A stretch of 64,000 bases of DNA from Deltaproteobacteria bacterium (GCA_024279915.1 JAJRRB010000057.1:1-64000); one strand, 5' to 3'. Numbered from the stretch's first letter, positions 53,070 through 63,136 are shown. The notes: generated by a model from the letters alone, not told the origin. A program made the numbers and translations.

Positions 53070-55169
53070 ATGGCTTATCAAAAAGTAGAAATCGAATTCA
53101 ACGGCCAGCCGTTGACTATGGAAACGGGCAAGATGGCTCGTCAAGCTCACGGCGCTGTCGTCATCACTTATGGCGAGACCAAGGTCTTATGTACCGTCGT
53201 TTCGGCATCAAAAATGCGTGCAGGGCAGGACTTCTTCCCCCTGACCGTTAACTACCAGGAAAAATTCTATGCCGGCGGTAAGATCCCCGGTTCTTTTTTC
53301 CGTCGTGAGCGTGGTACCACGGAGCGCGAAACGTTAATCTGTCGCTTGATTGACCGCCCGATGCGTCCGCTCTTCCCTAAAGGTTACATGTTTGAAACTC
53401 AGATCATGCCTTCTGTTATTTCGGCGGACATGATTAACGATCCGGATACCATTGCTATGGTCGCGGCTTCAACAGCTGTTGCCATTTCTGATATCCCTTT
53501 CGAAGGTCCTATCGCAGCCGTTCGTGTTGGCCGTGTCGAAGGCAAGTTGATTGTCAACCCGACTCTCGAGCAGCAGGAACTGAGCGATGTTAATATCATT
53601 GTGTCTGGTTCGAAAGATGCCGTGATGATGGTTGAAGGCGAATCTGACTTCTTTACTGAAGCCGAAATGCTTGATGCAATTTTCTTTGGTCATGAGTCGT
53701 TGCAACCTCTGATTGATGCACAAATCGAACTGGCCAAGCTGGTCGGTCTCGAAAAGCGTGAGTTCATTGTTGCCGAAACCGATGCTGTACTGGAAGCCAA
53801 GATCACCGAGCTGGCAGAAGCCAATGTGAAAGTCGCTGCCAAGATTCAGACCAAGAAAGAGCGTTATGCTGCCTTGGGCGACAATCGCGCCGCAGTCAAG
53901 GAAGCTCTTGCTGAAGAGTTTGAAGGTCGCGAAGATGAAATCAGCGCTATCCTCGGCTCGATCGAGAAGCGTGTTATCCGTCAGATGGTCGCCAAAGACC
54001 GCATTCGTATCGACGGTCGCGACATGAACACTGTCCGTCCGATCAGCTGTGAGATTGGTGTTCTGCCACGTTCTCACGGTAGCGCCCTCTTTACCCGTGG
54101 TGAGACTCAGGCTCTGGTTGCTGCAACTCTTGGTACCAAGACTGACGAGCAGCGTATGGACAATGTTCAAGGTATGGAGTTCAAGAAGTTTATGCTGCAT
54201 TACAACTTCCCTCCATTCTGTGTTGGTGAAACCAGCATGCGTCTCTTCCCCGGCCGTCGTGAGATCGGTCACGGCATGCTCGCAGAGCGCAGTGCAGCAC
54301 AAATTCTGCCTCAGCACGAAGACTTCCCGTACACGATTCGTATTGTCTCTGACGTTCTTGAGTCCAATGGTCCTTCTTCCATGGCTTCTGTCTGTGGTGC
54401 CTCTCTGGCGCTGATGGACGCTGGTGTGCCGGTTAAGGAAGCGATCTCCGGAATTGCCATGGGTCTGATTAAGGAAGGCGACGATATTGCTATCCTCTCC
54501 GATATCCTCGGCGACGAGGATCATCTCGGCGACATGGACTTCAAAGTCACTGGCTCTGCCGAAGGCATCACCGCTCTGCAGATGGACATCAAGATCTCTG
54601 GCGTCACCAAAGAGATTATGACGCAGGCACTGGCGCAGGCCAAAGAAGGTCGTATCCATATCCTCGGCGAAATGGCCAAGGCAATTGATGCCCCTCGTGA
54701 AGACCTGTCAAAATACGCACCGCGTATTACCAGTATCAAGGTTAAGACTGACCAGGTTCGTACTGTCATCGGTGCTGGCGGCAAGAACGTCCGCGGCGTC
54801 ATCGAGGCAACCGGTTGTGCTATCGACATTCAGGACGACGGCACCATCCATATCGCTTCTTCTGATGGCGTTGCCGCTAAACTGGCGATCAAGATGATCC
54901 GTGATCTGATTCAGGAAGCGGAAGTTGGCAAGCTGTACGACGGTACTGTTCGCAAAATCATGGAATTCGGCGCGTTTGTCGAAATCTTCCCAGGCACTGA
55001 CGGCCTTGTCCATATCTCTGAGCTGGACAAAGAGCGCGTCCGTGCTGTCACCGACGTTTTAAGCGAAGGTGACAAGGTTCTGGTCAAATGCATCGGCATT
55101 GACAGGCAGGGCAAAATCAAACTGTCCCGCAAAGAAGCTCTCGGCGCATCACTGCCAGAGGGCGAGTAA
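53070..55169 (+). CDS. pnp: Polyribonucleotide nucleotidyltransferase
   Basis: The start [20 protein letters not shown] at 53070, with AGAGAGG about six bases upstream, gives 699 residues. Two RNase PH domains are present (FRREGR-type [23 protein letters not shown], and [16 protein letters not shown]), then KH ([17 protein letters not shown]) and S1 ([30 protein letters not shown]). PNPase degrades RNA phosphorolytically. A longer open frame from 52914 is not translated, as it crosses the leader hairpins. Confidence 0.98.
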   Translation: MAYQKVEIEFNGQPLTMETGKMARQAHGAVVITYGETKVLCTVVSASKMRAGQDFFPLTVNYQEKFYAGGKIPGSFFRRERGTTERETLICRLIDRPMRPLFPKGYMFETQIMPSVISADMINDPDTIAMVAASTAVAISDIPFEGPIAAVRVGRVEGKLIVNPTLEQQELSDVNIIVSGSKDAVMMVEGESDFFTEAEMLDAIFFGHESLQPLIDAQIELAKLVGLEKREFIVAETDAVLEAKITELAEANVKVAAKIQTKKERYAALGDNRAAVKEALAEEFEGREDEISAILGSIEKRVIRQMVAKDRIRIDGRDMNTVRPISCEIGVLPRSHGSALFTRGETQALVAATLGTKTDEQRMDNVQGMEFKKFMLHYNFPPFCVGETSMRLFPGRREIGHGMLAERSAAQILPQHEDFPYTIRIVSDVLESNGPSSMASVCGASLALMDAGVPVKEAISGIAMGLIKEGDDIAILSDILGDEDHLGDMDFKVTGSAEGITALQMDIKISGVTKEIMTQALAQAKEGRIHILGEMAKAIDAPREDLSKYAPRITSIKVKTDQVRTVIGAGGKNVRGVIEATGCAIDIQDDGTIHIASSDGVAAKLAIKMIRDLIQEAEVGKLYDGTVRKIMEFGAFVEIFPGTDGLVHISELDKERVRAVTDVLSEGDKVLVKCIGIDRQGKIKLSRKEALGASLPEGE

Positions 55170-55181
55170 CACTTACCTTTC

Positions 55182-56444
55182 ATGATTCAACGTACGACGC
55201 TAGATAATGGCATCCGGGTCCTTTCTGAGAAAGTGCCCGGGTGCCATTCTATTTCACTCGGTGTGTGGGTGAATAATGGCTCACGCCATGAGACCGTTGA
55301 ACTCAACGGCATCTCCCATTTTGTTGAGCATATGCTTTTTAAAGGCACTGCTCGTCGCAGCGCTCAGGACATCGCTCGCGAAGTCGATTCCGTTGGTGGA
55401 CTTCTCAATGGCTCCACCAGCCGTGAATATAGCTGTTACTTTGTCAAAATCCTTTCTGAAAAGCTGTCTATGGCCGTCGATCTGCTTGGCGACCTGATCT
55501 GCAATTCCAAGTTCAATCTAGATGACATTGAAAAAGAACGTCGGGTCATCCTTCAAGAAATAGCGATGATTGATGACAGTCCGGAAGAGTCGATTCACGA
55601 CCAGTTCACCAACGGTTTCTGGAGTGGGCATCCTCTTGGCATGCCGGTGATTGGTACACGCTCGACGGTCGGTGATATCGATCGACAGCAGATGCTCGAC
55701 TTTATGAGTGAACGATATGTGGGCAAAAACCTCTGTGTCGTCGCTGCAGGCAACCTTGACCATGAGGAGCTCGTCACACTCGTCAAACATGCTCTTGGCG
55801 CTGTCCCTGAGTTTGGTGTGAACCATGAAGATGTTGCACCAACTGTTAAGCGCAAAGTCGAGATCGTCCATCGTGATCTGGAACAGACTCACATCTGCCT
55901 GGGCGTAGCGGGTTTGCCACAGAATCATAAAGATCGCTATGGCACCTATCTGCTCAACACTATTCTAGGTGGCAATATGAGCTCACGACTGTTCCAGAAG
56001 GTTCGTGAGGAGCTTGGTCTGGCTTATTCTGTTTACAGTTATCATCACAACCATTCCGATAGTGGTGCATTTATCGTCTATGCCGGTACATCCAATGAAA
56101 GTGCTCCTCTGGTTACACAAACAATCCTCGGGGAATTGACTCGTCTGCGACAGGAGTCGGTCAGTTTCGATGAGTTGCAAAGCGCCAAAGATTATCTTAA
56201 AGGTGGAATGCTGCTCTCTATGGAAAGTATGGACAACCGCATGACTCGCTTGGCCAAGAACGAAATCTTTCTGAGAAATGTCGGTATCAGCCTAGAGGAA
56301 AGCCGGGCTATGATCGATGCTGTGACGGTTGAACTGGTTCAGTATATGGCTGAAAGCTTGTTTGTTAACGAAACACTCAACCTCCAGATTACCGGACGGG
56401 TAAGCCGCTCAGATTTTCCTGATGTTGATATGCAAATATTATAA
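55182..56444 (+). CDS. M16-family zinc metallopeptidase (pitrilysin-like)
   Basis: The 420-residue protein has the inverted zinc motif HFVEHMLFKGT (HxxEH), with the third ligand Glu in the region EKERRVILQEIAMIDDSPEE. It also has the conserved R/Y pair of the second half (SSRLFQKVREELGLAYSVYSYH). The family removes leader peptides or degrades short peptides; in bacteria next to pnp and dut it is a frequent neighbour. No signal peptide is seen, so it may be cytoplasmic. It could also process small peptides such as the one at 17026, which is speculation. Confidence 0.92.
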   Translation: MIQRTTLDNGIRVLSEKVPGCHSISLGVWVNNGSRHETVELNGISHFVEHMLFKGTARRSAQDIAREVDSVGGLLNGSTSREYSCYFVKILSEKLSMAVDLLGDLICNSKFNLDDIEKERRVILQEIAMIDDSPEESIHDQFTNGFWSGHPLGMPVIGTRSTVGDIDRQQMLDFMSERYVGKNLCVVAAGNLDHEELVTLVKHALGAVPEFGVNHEDVAPTVKRKVEIVHRDLEQTHICLGVAGLPQNHKDRYGTYLLNTILGGNMSSRLFQKVREELGLAYSVYSYHHNHSDSGAFIVYAGTSNESAPLVTQTILGELTRLRQESVSFDELQSAKDYLKGGMLLSMESMDNRMTRLAKNEIFLRNVGISLEESRAMIDAVTVELVQYMAESLFVNETLNLQITGRVSRSDFPDVDMQIL

Positions 56445-56518
56445 ACCAGCTGTAAGGCTGTAGGGTTAAAACCTTAAAGTCTTAAAACTTATTATATTAC
56501 AGAGTGTTTGAGGGCATT

Positions 56519-56968
56519 ATGATTCAAGTGAAAGTTAAAAAACTTCATCCGAAGGCGATTGTCCCCGTTTACATGACTGAACATGCAGCAGGAATGGATC
56601 TTTGTACCGTGATCGATTCACCTGTCACCCTTGCACCTGGCGAGCGAATTCTGCTACCGACCGGTTTGGCTATGGAAATCCCTCCCGGTTTCGAAGGGCA
56701 GGTACGTCCCCGTTCCGGTCTGGCGCTGAAAAAAGGCATTGCTCTAGTGAACTCACCGGGAACAATTGATGCCGATTACCGTGGCGAGATAGGGATTATC
56801 ATTATCAATCATGGCGTCGAGTCTGTTGAGTTTCTTCCGGGTGACCGTATCGCTCAGTTGATTATTGCTCCGGTAGCTCAAGCGAACCTTGTCGAGGTTG
56901 ATGAATTGAACGATTCAACACGTAGCTCCGGTGGCTTCGGTCATACAGGGATCAAGAACAAGTTATGA
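56519..56968 (+). CDS. dut: dUTP diphosphatase
   Basis: The 149-residue trimeric dUTPase has all five motifs: [45 protein letters not shown] and [13 protein letters not shown] 56519 is preferred over the GTG at 56504, since GAGGG lies just upstream of it. It hydrolyses dUTP to dUMP, keeping uracil out of DNA. It overlaps the DUF493 gene by four bases. Confidence 0.97.
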   Translation: MIQVKVKKLHPKAIVPVYMTEHAAGMDLCTVIDSPVTLAPGERILLPTGLAMEIPPGFEGQVRPRSGLALKKGIALVNSPGTIDADYRGEIGIIIINHGVESVEFLPGDRIAQLIIAPVAQANLVEVDELNDSTRSSGGFGHTGIKNKL

Positions 56969-57243
56969 CGAGTACAGATTCGCCGCAGGAAATAATGGAG
57001 TTCCCCTGCCATTTTGAATTCAAGGCATTTGGCCCGGGTGGTGACGACAGCTGCTTTGACGACAAGGTTCTTACTGCTGTCTCAACTGTAGTTCAGGCTT
57101 CTCGCCAGGCAATGAAGACTCGCATCAGTTCCGGAGGCAAATATCAGTGTGTCAGCGTCCTGGTTACTTTGCAGAACCGTTCCCAACTCGAAGCCGTTTA
57201 TGCGGCATTACGTGATATTGAAGGCTTGAAGTATCTATTATAG
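56965..57243 (+). CDS. DUF493 (YbeD-like) protein
   Basis: The 92-residue protein fits the DUF493 family: [18 protein letters not shown] near the start and [28 protein letters not shown], with a ferredoxin-like small fold. A regulatory role similar to YbeD is suggested by fold only. The ATG overlaps dut by ATGA. No ligand or target can be predicted. Confidence 0.85.
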   Translation: MTSTDSPQEIMEFPCHFEFKAFGPGGDDSCFDDKVLTAVSTVVQASRQAMKTRISSGGKYQCVSVLVTLQNRSQLEAVYAALRDIEGLKYLL

Positions 57244-57284
57244 AATAGCTATATGGTTTATATAAAACAGAAGGGGAGAGGGAC

Positions 57285-57899
57285 ATGTTGCTGAAGATCA
57301 ACCAGGAGAATCCTCCAGCTCGTCTTGTTAGCCAGGTTGTCGACACTCTGAAACAGGGTGGGGTGATAGCATACCCGACTGATACAACTTACGGTATCGG
57401 TTGCAACATATTCAATAACCGAGGCATCAAGAGTATCTATCAGATCAAGCAGCGTGATGCCCGTAAGCCCTTTTCTTTTATCTGCTCAGACCTCTCCGAT
57501 GCTGCCAATTACGCTCAGGTAAGCAACTTTGCCTTTAAGATCATGAAGCGTCACCTCCCCGGACCATACACTTTTGTCCTTGATGCGACACGTGTCGTTC
57601 CAAACACTCTGACCACTCGCCAGAAGACGGTTGGTATTCGAATCCCAAAAGATGAAATTGCCATGGCGATCGTGCGCGAGCTTGGTCATCCTTTGGTCAC
57701 GACCAGCGCCAACCTGACTGGTGAGACTCCTTTACACGATCCAGTGGAAATTGAAGATGCTATGGGGCGCATGCTCGACGTGGTTATTGACGGCGGTATT
57801 CGCTATGGCGACCCCTCCACCGTCATCAGTCTTATAGATGATCATATAGAAGTATTGCGGGAAGGATGCGGCGACACCTCCTGGATCGATCAAATATGA
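57285..57899 (+). CDS. L-threonylcarbamoyladenylate synthase (Sua5/YrdC-type)
   Basis: The 204-residue protein has the YrdC fold with VIAYPTDTTYGIGCN, IYQIKQRDARKPFSFIC, LPGPYTFVL and HPLVTTSANLTGE. It forms threonylcarbamoyl-AMP from threonine, bicarbonate and ATP, the donor used by TsaD (21215-22231). SD GGGAGAGGGA lies upstream of the ATG. Both YciO and YrdC names are possible; the KxR/SxN pattern supports an active synthase. Confidence 0.88.
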   Translation: MLLKINQENPPARLVSQVVDTLKQGGVIAYPTDTTYGIGCNIFNNRGIKSIYQIKQRDARKPFSFICSDLSDAANYAQVSNFAFKIMKRHLPGPYTFVLDATRVVPNTLTTRQKTVGIRIPKDEIAMAIVRELGHPLVTTSANLTGETPLHDPVEIEDAMGRMLDVVIDGGIRYGDPSTVISLIDDHIEVLREGCGDTSWIDQI

Positions 57900-58348
57900 T
57901 GCTACTGCAAAAACTCCAGCCTGTTATATTAACGCGTGTCTCTGCATTCCTGCTGATCGGAATGCTGGTCGTGAGCAGCTTCATGGCAACGCCTGTTTTA
58001 GCTGATGATGTGCAGTTTGGTGGAGTTGGTTTGCAGGTTGTGCCGACGATCAATGGCAATCTGGTTGTGTTGAATGTGCTTGAAGATGCTCCTGCCGCGA
58101 AAATGGGCCTGTTGCCGGGTGACTTGATTTTTCAGGTGAATGATTTCCCGTTACAGGGCAGCGATTTTGGTAAAGTTGTTTCAGAACATCTTTGGGGACC
58201 AGTCGGCAGTTCTGTTGAACTCTTTTATCGTCGACCCGGTGTTGCTGGAGTGAACAGAGTGGTCGTAAAGCGCTCAGCGATTGATCCGCGCCTGACAGTA
58301 ACACCAGCGGTGCAAAGCGGTGCATCAAGTGGCGCAGGGAGCAACTAG
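57896..58348 (+). CDS. Exported PDZ-domain protein
   Basis: The ATG at 57896 overlaps the Sua5 stop (ATGA) and gives a 150-residue protein with a signal peptide (SAFLLIGMLVVSSFMATPVLA). The mature part is a single PDZ domain (GVGLQVVPTINGNLVVLNVLEDAPAAKMGLLPGDLIFQVNDFPL). There is no protease domain. It is probably a periplasmic adaptor that binds C-termini of partners. Confidence 0.85.
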   Translation: MMLLQKLQPVILTRVSAFLLIGMLVVSSFMATPVLADDVQFGGVGLQVVPTINGNLVVLNVLEDAPAAKMGLLPGDLIFQVNDFPLQGSDFGKVVSEHLWGPVGSSVELFYRRPGVAGVNRVVVKRSAIDPRLTVTPAVQSGASSGAGSN

Positions 58349-58351
58349 AGA

Positions 58352-58741
58352 ATGCAGAAAGAGATCACAGTTGTTCGCTATGGCTATAAGGTCACCAATT
58401 CTGAATGGTCTCCTGATATCAATATAGAAGGGCTTGACGCATTTATTAATAGCTTACATGACGACCTTAATAGTCTCGGCATAACAGTCTCTTATCTTGA
58501 GGATACTAAGAATGTACTTGAGGTCGGAGGCTATGGGGACTTACTCAATATAATACGTCTGCGTTCCCCGAAAGATAACATCAGCAACCTCTGCCTTGGT
58601 CATGTCATCGGCCAGAGCGCCAACTGTGATTTACTGGAGGATATCCGTCGCGGTGTCTCTCGGGTCGCATTTGCTCCAGAGATGATCGAGCCTGAAGGAA
58701 GCAATAAAGCGGTCTGTCACAATTGCGGCTGTGGATGTTAG
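58352..58741 (+). CDS. Hypothetical protein with cysteine-rich C-terminus
   Basis: The 129-residue protein starts at ATG three bases after the PDZ gene. It has no signal or membrane segment. The C-terminal end VCHNCGCGC contains four cysteines in ten residues, a possible metal site or a soft-metal ligand. The body has no family that I recognise. It is convergent with a cytochrome gene on the other strand. Confidence 0.75.
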   Translation: MQKEITVVRYGYKVTNSEWSPDINIEGLDAFINSLHDDLNSLGITVSYLEDTKNVLEVGGYGDLLNIIRLRSPKDNISNLCLGHVIGQSANCDLLEDIRRGVSRVAFAPEMIEPEGSNKAVCHNCGCGC

Positions 58742-58748
58742 GCTTCTT

Positions 58749-59057
58749 CTATTTCTGAAACTTTCTCACATATGCCACCAGGGCATTCATTTCCTGGGAT
58801 TCCAATGATATAGGCTGACCGCCGAGAGCGTCGCGCAGGCAGGCGTTGATGATATCTTTGAGCTCAGTATCATTGAAGTCACCAATCATGTTCAGGCCTT
58901 TACCGTGTGGATGACATGTGACACAGCTACGATCCTTGGTGCCCAGTTCGACAGATTCGAACAAAATCTTGCCAAGCCCCAAAGAGGGGGTCTCAAGAGC
59001 AAATACTGGGAATGCCGTCATGAGTAAAATGCCAAGTAAAAGGTTCAATTTATTCAT
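58749..59057 (-). CDS. Small monoheme c-type cytochrome
   Basis: The 102-residue protein has an N-terminal signal peptide (LLLGILLMTAFPVFA) and one CVTCH heme-binding motif near residue 45. A possible sixth ligand Met is M57 in LNMIGDF, with a C-terminal helix NALVAYVRKF typical of class I cytochromes. It is exported and would carry electrons in the periplasm. It lies alone on the minus strand. Confidence 0.9.
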   Translation of the reverse strand: MNKLNLLLGILLMTAFPVFALETPSLGLGKILFESVELGTKDRSCVTCHPHGKGLNMIGDFNDTELKDIINACLRDALGGQPISLESQEMNALVAYVRKFQK

Positions 59058-59199
59058 AGCTATCTCCAGGAAACTGTATAAAATGACTAAGTTGTGGAAC
59101 TAACAATAGATTACCGTTGAATTCGCTCAATGACAAGTCCCTTGTCAAAGGCTTAAATTCATTTGTTGTTAACACCGTCTTCGCTTCGGGAGTTAATGA

Positions 59200-59499
59200 A
59201 TGAAAATCAAACTCGGCATCAGTCTCGTCCTGGCCTTTCTCGTGTTTATCTTCATTTCGCAGAATACTGAAACCGTCAAGGTCGAATTCCTGGCCTGGTC
59301 AATCGAAATGTCCCTTGTGCTGCTTGCCTTTATTCTGCTGGGGTCCGGTATTATAATCGGTTGGCTGTTGAATAGTTATTTGCGTTTTGTACGCAACCGC
59401 AGACAAATAATGACGCAGAAGAATATGCAGGTGAAGGGGGAAGCCTCACAGGGAAAAGTCGCAGTTGCCGCACATGGAGACAAGCAAGCTCATGAGTAA
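59200..59499 (+). CDS. LapA-domain membrane protein
   Basis: The 99-residue protein has two transmembrane helices and the LapA/DUF1049 pattern FIFISQNTETVKVEFLAWSIEMSLVLLAFILLGSGIIIGWLL. Relatives help assemble or anchor LPS-related envelope proteins. The start ATG is immediately after GAATGA. It overlaps the next small membrane gene by eight bases. Confidence 0.82.
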   Translation: MKIKLGISLVLAFLVFIFISQNTETVKVEFLAWSIEMSLVLLAFILLGSGIIIGWLLNSYLRFVRNRRQIMTQKNMQVKGEASQGKVAVAAHGDKQAHE

Positions 59500-59935
59500 C
59501 AAAACCAACCCAGTACAACTGATTGTTCAAGAAGCTATCGACAAAGGAACGGCGCTCGAAGCAAAAGAGGTCCGCGCATTACGTGCGCAAAGTAAAAAGG
59601 CGGTCACTCTGTTCAAAAGCACCTTCTGGGTCGGTATTGTCATCTTCAATCTGGCTCTCTGGGCGCCTTTACCACTAATTAACAAGAGCGTTCTTTACGT
59701 GGTTGCGTTTGTCGCTTTAGTGATTGCTCTGGTTGTGCCTATTTTAGGTCTTAGGAAACACCAAGTGAGTCTGGAGCTGCTTAAGGTGAACAATGAATCA
59801 CCAAAGAAGAAGACTGCCAGTGAGAGGGGCAGGGCATATATCGATCAAGTGAAGAAGCAGGAGCGTCCGTTTGTGAACGCAGAATTTGAGCTTTTGCAGG
59901 GGAGCAAGTGGGCAGGAAATGTAAAAGAGGATTGA
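59492..59935 (+). CDS. Hypothetical two-TM membrane protein
   Basis: The ATG at 59492 gives a 147-residue protein with two close hydrophobic helices (FWVGIVIFNLALWAPLPL, VLYVVAFVALVIALVVPIL) between basic stretches. It overlaps the LapA-like gene by eight bases, so the two are translated together. I do not recognise a family, and no active-site motif is seen. Confidence 0.7.
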   Translation: MSNKTNPVQLIVQEAIDKGTALEAKEVRALRAQSKKAVTLFKSTFWVGIVIFNLALWAPLPLINKSVLYVVAFVALVIALVVPILGLRKHQVSLELLKVNNESPKKKTASERGRAYIDQVKKQERPFVNAEFELLQGSKWAGNVKED

Positions 59936-59972
59936 CTCTACGCTGTTCTGCATGAACCAGTAGTGCTAACAC

Positions 59973-60005
59973 AAAAGCCCGGCTCTCTCAGCCGGGCTTT
60001 TGTGT
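59973..60005. terminator. Bidirectional terminator
   Basis: A perfect 12-bp stem (AAAAGCCCGGCT / AGCCGGGCTTTT) with a 5-base loop and A/T runs on both sides serves the converging membrane-protein and rdgC genes. Confidence 0.9.
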
Positions 60006-60022
60006 ATTGCCTGTGGAGCGTT

Positions 60023-61186
60023 TTAGACGGTCAGATAAGTCCTTATCGCCTGTTCCTTATTCGCCCAGCTCTCATCGAGCCGCTGCTGCAGAAAAGTTGC
60101 CAGGAGGCTGTCAAAGAGTTGCAGCCCCATTTCGAGTAGATACATTCTTTCAAAGAAGACAGCTTCACGTTCCATAGCAGGATCAGTGATGTCATCCTTC
60201 TCCAGAGTGACCGAAGGCGCCTTAAACGAGGCAAAATGGAAGGTGCCACCTTTCAGGGTCATCTTCCACAATTGCTCTTGCTTCTCCAGGTAAAGTACTG
60301 ACTCGTGTATATCCTTACCGCCTTGCAGAGCGGTGCGCACTTCACTGAAGTGATCCTGCGGCCCGGTCACGGTGACTTTCTGCACGCCGGTTTCACTGCT
60401 GGCTGACAGTAGTAGACGATCGTTGAGATACGCAACGAAGCCATCGCCTGCAACTGCAGGCCCCGGTTGATTGACGCTGTATTCGGAGGAGGCATTCATG
60501 GTCTCGTGCATCAGCCAGAGCAGGAAATCGGTGCCAAGCCACTGGTTGGCTTCGATCTGTTCCAGTATGGCCTCGCTGCTACTGCCGTTGGCTTTGGCCA
60601 GTGCAGGCTGGAGGCTGTCGTCGATAACCTGGCCAGCGCGGGCTATGGGATGCACTGGGACCAGACGCAGACCGTCAAAGCTCTTTTTGAACTGATCGAC
60701 AAAAAGGTCTACGGCACTGGTTCCAAGGCTGCTGAAGGTGATCAGATTGCTGCGGGTGTCCCAGACTGCGTCGTAAATTGCTGGTGTCGGCAAGGTCTTG
60801 GCGAAGAGACTACCACGTACGGCATCGCGCAGATCTTCGCGTTGCTGTTTCGGCACGCGTTTGAACTGTGGATTGGCAGCCAGCCACTCTTCTTCGGCCT
60901 TCAATATATATGGCTTGAGCAGGGCGGTCGGTAGCTTGCGTTGGTCGCGACGCAGAGAAAAGGCGAAGTAGTGGTCGTGCTGGAAGGTGTGCAGGCCATC
61001 AAAACCGCTTTCCTGATAATCATCCAACTGAACCCAGCCACTCGATAGCTCTTCGCTGGTTTGTTCGATAGAACGGAAACCGTCACGGTTGAGACGTTCG
61101 CCGATCCAGTCTGCTAAATCTGTGGCTGGTAGTGTGCCGAGGATCTGAAACTGACAGATGCTGACGGTATTATTAAGAAGGACCAT
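60023..61186 (-). CDS. rdgC: Recombination-associated protein RdgC
   Basis: The 387-residue protein matches RdgC by pattern: RDGFRSIEQTSEELSSGWVQLDDY, HYFAFSLRRDQRKLPTALLKPYI, RVPKQQREDLRDAVRGSL and LLTFSSLG-type NLITFSSLGTSAVDLFV. RdgC binds DNA as a ring dimer and moderates RecA-dependent recombination. It is somewhat longer than the E. coli protein (about 300). The start MVLLNNTVSICQF has a plausible upstream GAGTAA but no strong ribosome-binding site. Confidence 0.85.
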   Translation of the reverse strand: MVLLNNTVSICQFQILGTLPATDLADWIGERLNRDGFRSIEQTSEELSSGWVQLDDYQESGFDGLHTFQHDHYFAFSLRRDQRKLPTALLKPYILKAEEEWLAANPQFKRVPKQQREDLRDAVRGSLFAKTLPTPAIYDAVWDTRSNLITFSSLGTSAVDLFVDQFKKSFDGLRLVPVHPIARAGQVIDDSLQPALAKANGSSSEAILEQIEANQWLGTDFLLWLMHETMNASSEYSVNQPGPAVAGDGFVAYLNDRLLLSASSETGVQKVTVTGPQDHFSEVRTALQGGKDIHESVLYLEKQEQLWKMTLKGGTFHFASFKAPSVTLEKDDITDPAMEREAVFFERMYLLEMGLQLFDSLLATFLQQRLDESWANKEQAIRTYLTV

Positions 61187-61282
61187 AGTTTACTCCTGAT
61201 TGATGAATTTAAGGGCCTTAGGTGTTACACGCTTTGCGAGCAGAGAGCAAGGGGAATTTCCACGAGTTCTGAGCCTGACAGC

Positions 61283-63136
61283 TTATCCCGTCACGCTGAC
61301 AATCTCACTGAAAGTCGTCTGTCCTTCCATCAACTTTTGAATGGCCAATTCCCGCAGAGTTACCATACCATCAGCTTTGGCTATTGCGTAAACAGCCTCC
61401 ATGTCAGTGCGGTCGGTAATTTTTGCTTTCAATTGGTCAGTAAGTTCCAGAACCTCGAAGATCCCAGTTCGTCCCTTGTAGCCGGTCCCCCGGCAGGCGT
61501 CGCAGCCTTTGCCTTCCCAAACCTTGTATTCTTTTTTCTCCAGGCCCAGGTAAACCATTTCATCGTCGGTCAGTAACTTTTCCTGTTTACATTCCTGGCA
61601 GATGCTTCTGAGCAGGCGTTGGGCGATGATGCCATTGATAGTCGATTTCAGCAGGAAGGCGGGTACGCCGATATCAAGCAGGCGGGTTATTGCTGATGGT
61701 GCATCGTTGGTATGCAGGGTCGAGAGGACCAGGTGACCAGTCAGTGCGGCTTGCACGGCGTTGTCGGCTGTTTCCTGGTCGCGGATCTCACCGATCATTA
61801 AAACGTCAGGATCCTGACGCAGGATGTTGCGCAGAACGGTGGCAAAGGTGACACCGATAGCGGTTTGAACGCCGACCTGGTTGAAGTCTTCCATGACCAT
61901 TTCGATCGGATCTTCAACAGTGACAATATTAATCTCCGGGGATGAAATGGTCTTTAAAGATGAATAGAGGGTCGTCGTCTTGCCACTACCTGTGGGGCCG
62001 GTAACCAGGACGATACCGTTTGGTTTCCTGATAAATGTACTGTAGAGCTTATATTCACGTTCATAGAAGCCAATGCGGTCAAGCTTCTGCATGAGGATTT
62101 CTGGGTCAAAAATACGAATAACCACTTTTTCACCGAAGGCGACCGGTAGAGTTGAAACACGTAACTCGATATCTTTGGCCAGATGCTGGGTCTTGATACG
62201 ACCATCCTGGGGACGACGTTTCTCAGCAACATCAAGACGCGCCAGCAATTTCAATCGAGAGACAATTGCCGGGTGGAGGTTCATCGGTACGGTGTGGATG
62301 TTGTGCAATACACCGTCGACCCGGAAGCGGATCGTCGATTTCTCACGCTTTGGTTCAATATGGATATCGCTGGCACGTTGATCGAAAGCATATTTCAAAA
62401 GGAATTCGACGGCGGAGATAATGTGCTGGTCGCTGCTTTCTATCTCATCCCGACCGCGCATCTTGAAGAGTTGCTCAAGATTTGACAACTCTGAACCGAG
62501 ACCCATATCAACCTGAGCCGCGCGCACTGAAGCCTGAAAGCCAAAGAATTCTTCCAGTATTTTCAGGATGTCACTGCGTGAGGCAAGGATTCGTTTGATC
62601 TGAATACCCAGAGCATGTTGCAGATCCTCGATCGGTCGGACATTGAAAGGGTCAGCAACGGCGATGGTCACGATGCCTTTTTTCTCATCAATCGGCACCA
62701 CCAGGTTCTTTAGAGCAAAGGCTCTGGGAATCTGGTCAGTGACGACATCGAGTTCCAATTTGAGTGGATCAATCTTGATATATTCAAATCCGGCGGTCTG
62801 AGCGATTAGCTCAGTGATAGCGTCTTCGGTGAGTTTCTTCTGGGTATTGGGGATCTCCAGGCTGAAAGAAGTAATGACCTGTGCGGGGGAGGCCAGTTCT
62901 GCCAGGTAGATATCTTTTTTAGTTTTGCCTGGAGGAAGGTGACTGTTAAGGCGTGCTGCTTGAGACTCTCCGCGTTCGAGTACCATCTCATACTGTTCGT
63001 CGCTGAGCTTGCTGCGCTGGTGAAGAAGTTTGGCGACATCCTTGAACGTCAGCATACGCTTGTGAACTTTTCTATCTGTGGATCGCCGACGAAGTGTTGG
63101 TTGATCGTCTTGTTTTTTTTTGTCTGAGTTCGACAT
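61283..63136 (-). CDS. GspE/PilB-family secretion or pilus ATPase
   Basis: The roughly 617-residue protein starts at the second ATG (63136), which has GAGG six bases upstream; the first ATG is at 63148. It has an N-terminal GspE/MshEN-like domain (about 55-190) and the ATPase core with Walker A GPTGSGKTTTLYSS, Asp box VTVEDPIE and Walker B GEIRDQETAD. The C-terminal zinc knuckle CQECKQE / CDACRGTGYKG is also present. It energises type IV pilus or type II secretion assembly. No other pil or gsp gene is nearby, so the system it serves is open. Confidence 0.93.
   Translation of the reverse strand: MSNSDKKKQDDQPTLRRRSTDRKVHKRMLTFKDVAKLLHQRSKLSDEQYEMVLERGESQAARLNSHLPPGKTKKDIYLAELASPAQVITSFSLEIPNTQKKLTEDAITELIAQTAGFEYIKIDPLKLELDVVTDQIPRAFALKNLVVPIDEKKGIVTIAVADPFNVRPIEDLQHALGIQIKRILASRSDILKILEEFFGFQASVRAAQVDMGLGSELSNLEQLFKMRGRDEIESSDQHIISAVEFLLKYAFDQRASDIHIEPKREKSTIRFRVDGVLHNIHTVPMNLHPAIVSRLKLLARLDVAEKRRPQDGRIKTQHLAKDIELRVSTLPVAFGEKVVIRIFDPEILMQKLDRIGFYEREYKLYSTFIRKPNGIVLVTGPTGSGKTTTLYSSLKTISSPEINIVTVEDPIEMVMEDFNQVGVQTAIGVTFATVLRNILRQDPDVLMIGEIRDQETADNAVQAALTGHLVLSTLHTNDAPSAITRLLDIGVPAFLLKSTINGIIAQRLLRSICQECKQEKLLTDDEMVYLGLEKKEYKVWEGKGCDACRGTGYKGRTGIFEVLELTDQLKAKITDRTDMEAVYAIAKADGMVTLRELAIQKLMEGQTTFSEIVSVTG

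Noticed and set aside
53469-54659. 396-residue open frame on the minus strand opposite pnp
   Set aside because: It is a shadow of the strongly conserved pnp gene; its translation has no family features.
60467-60934. 155-residue plus-strand frame inside rdgC
   Set aside because: It lies entirely within the minus-strand rdgC gene and is its shadow.
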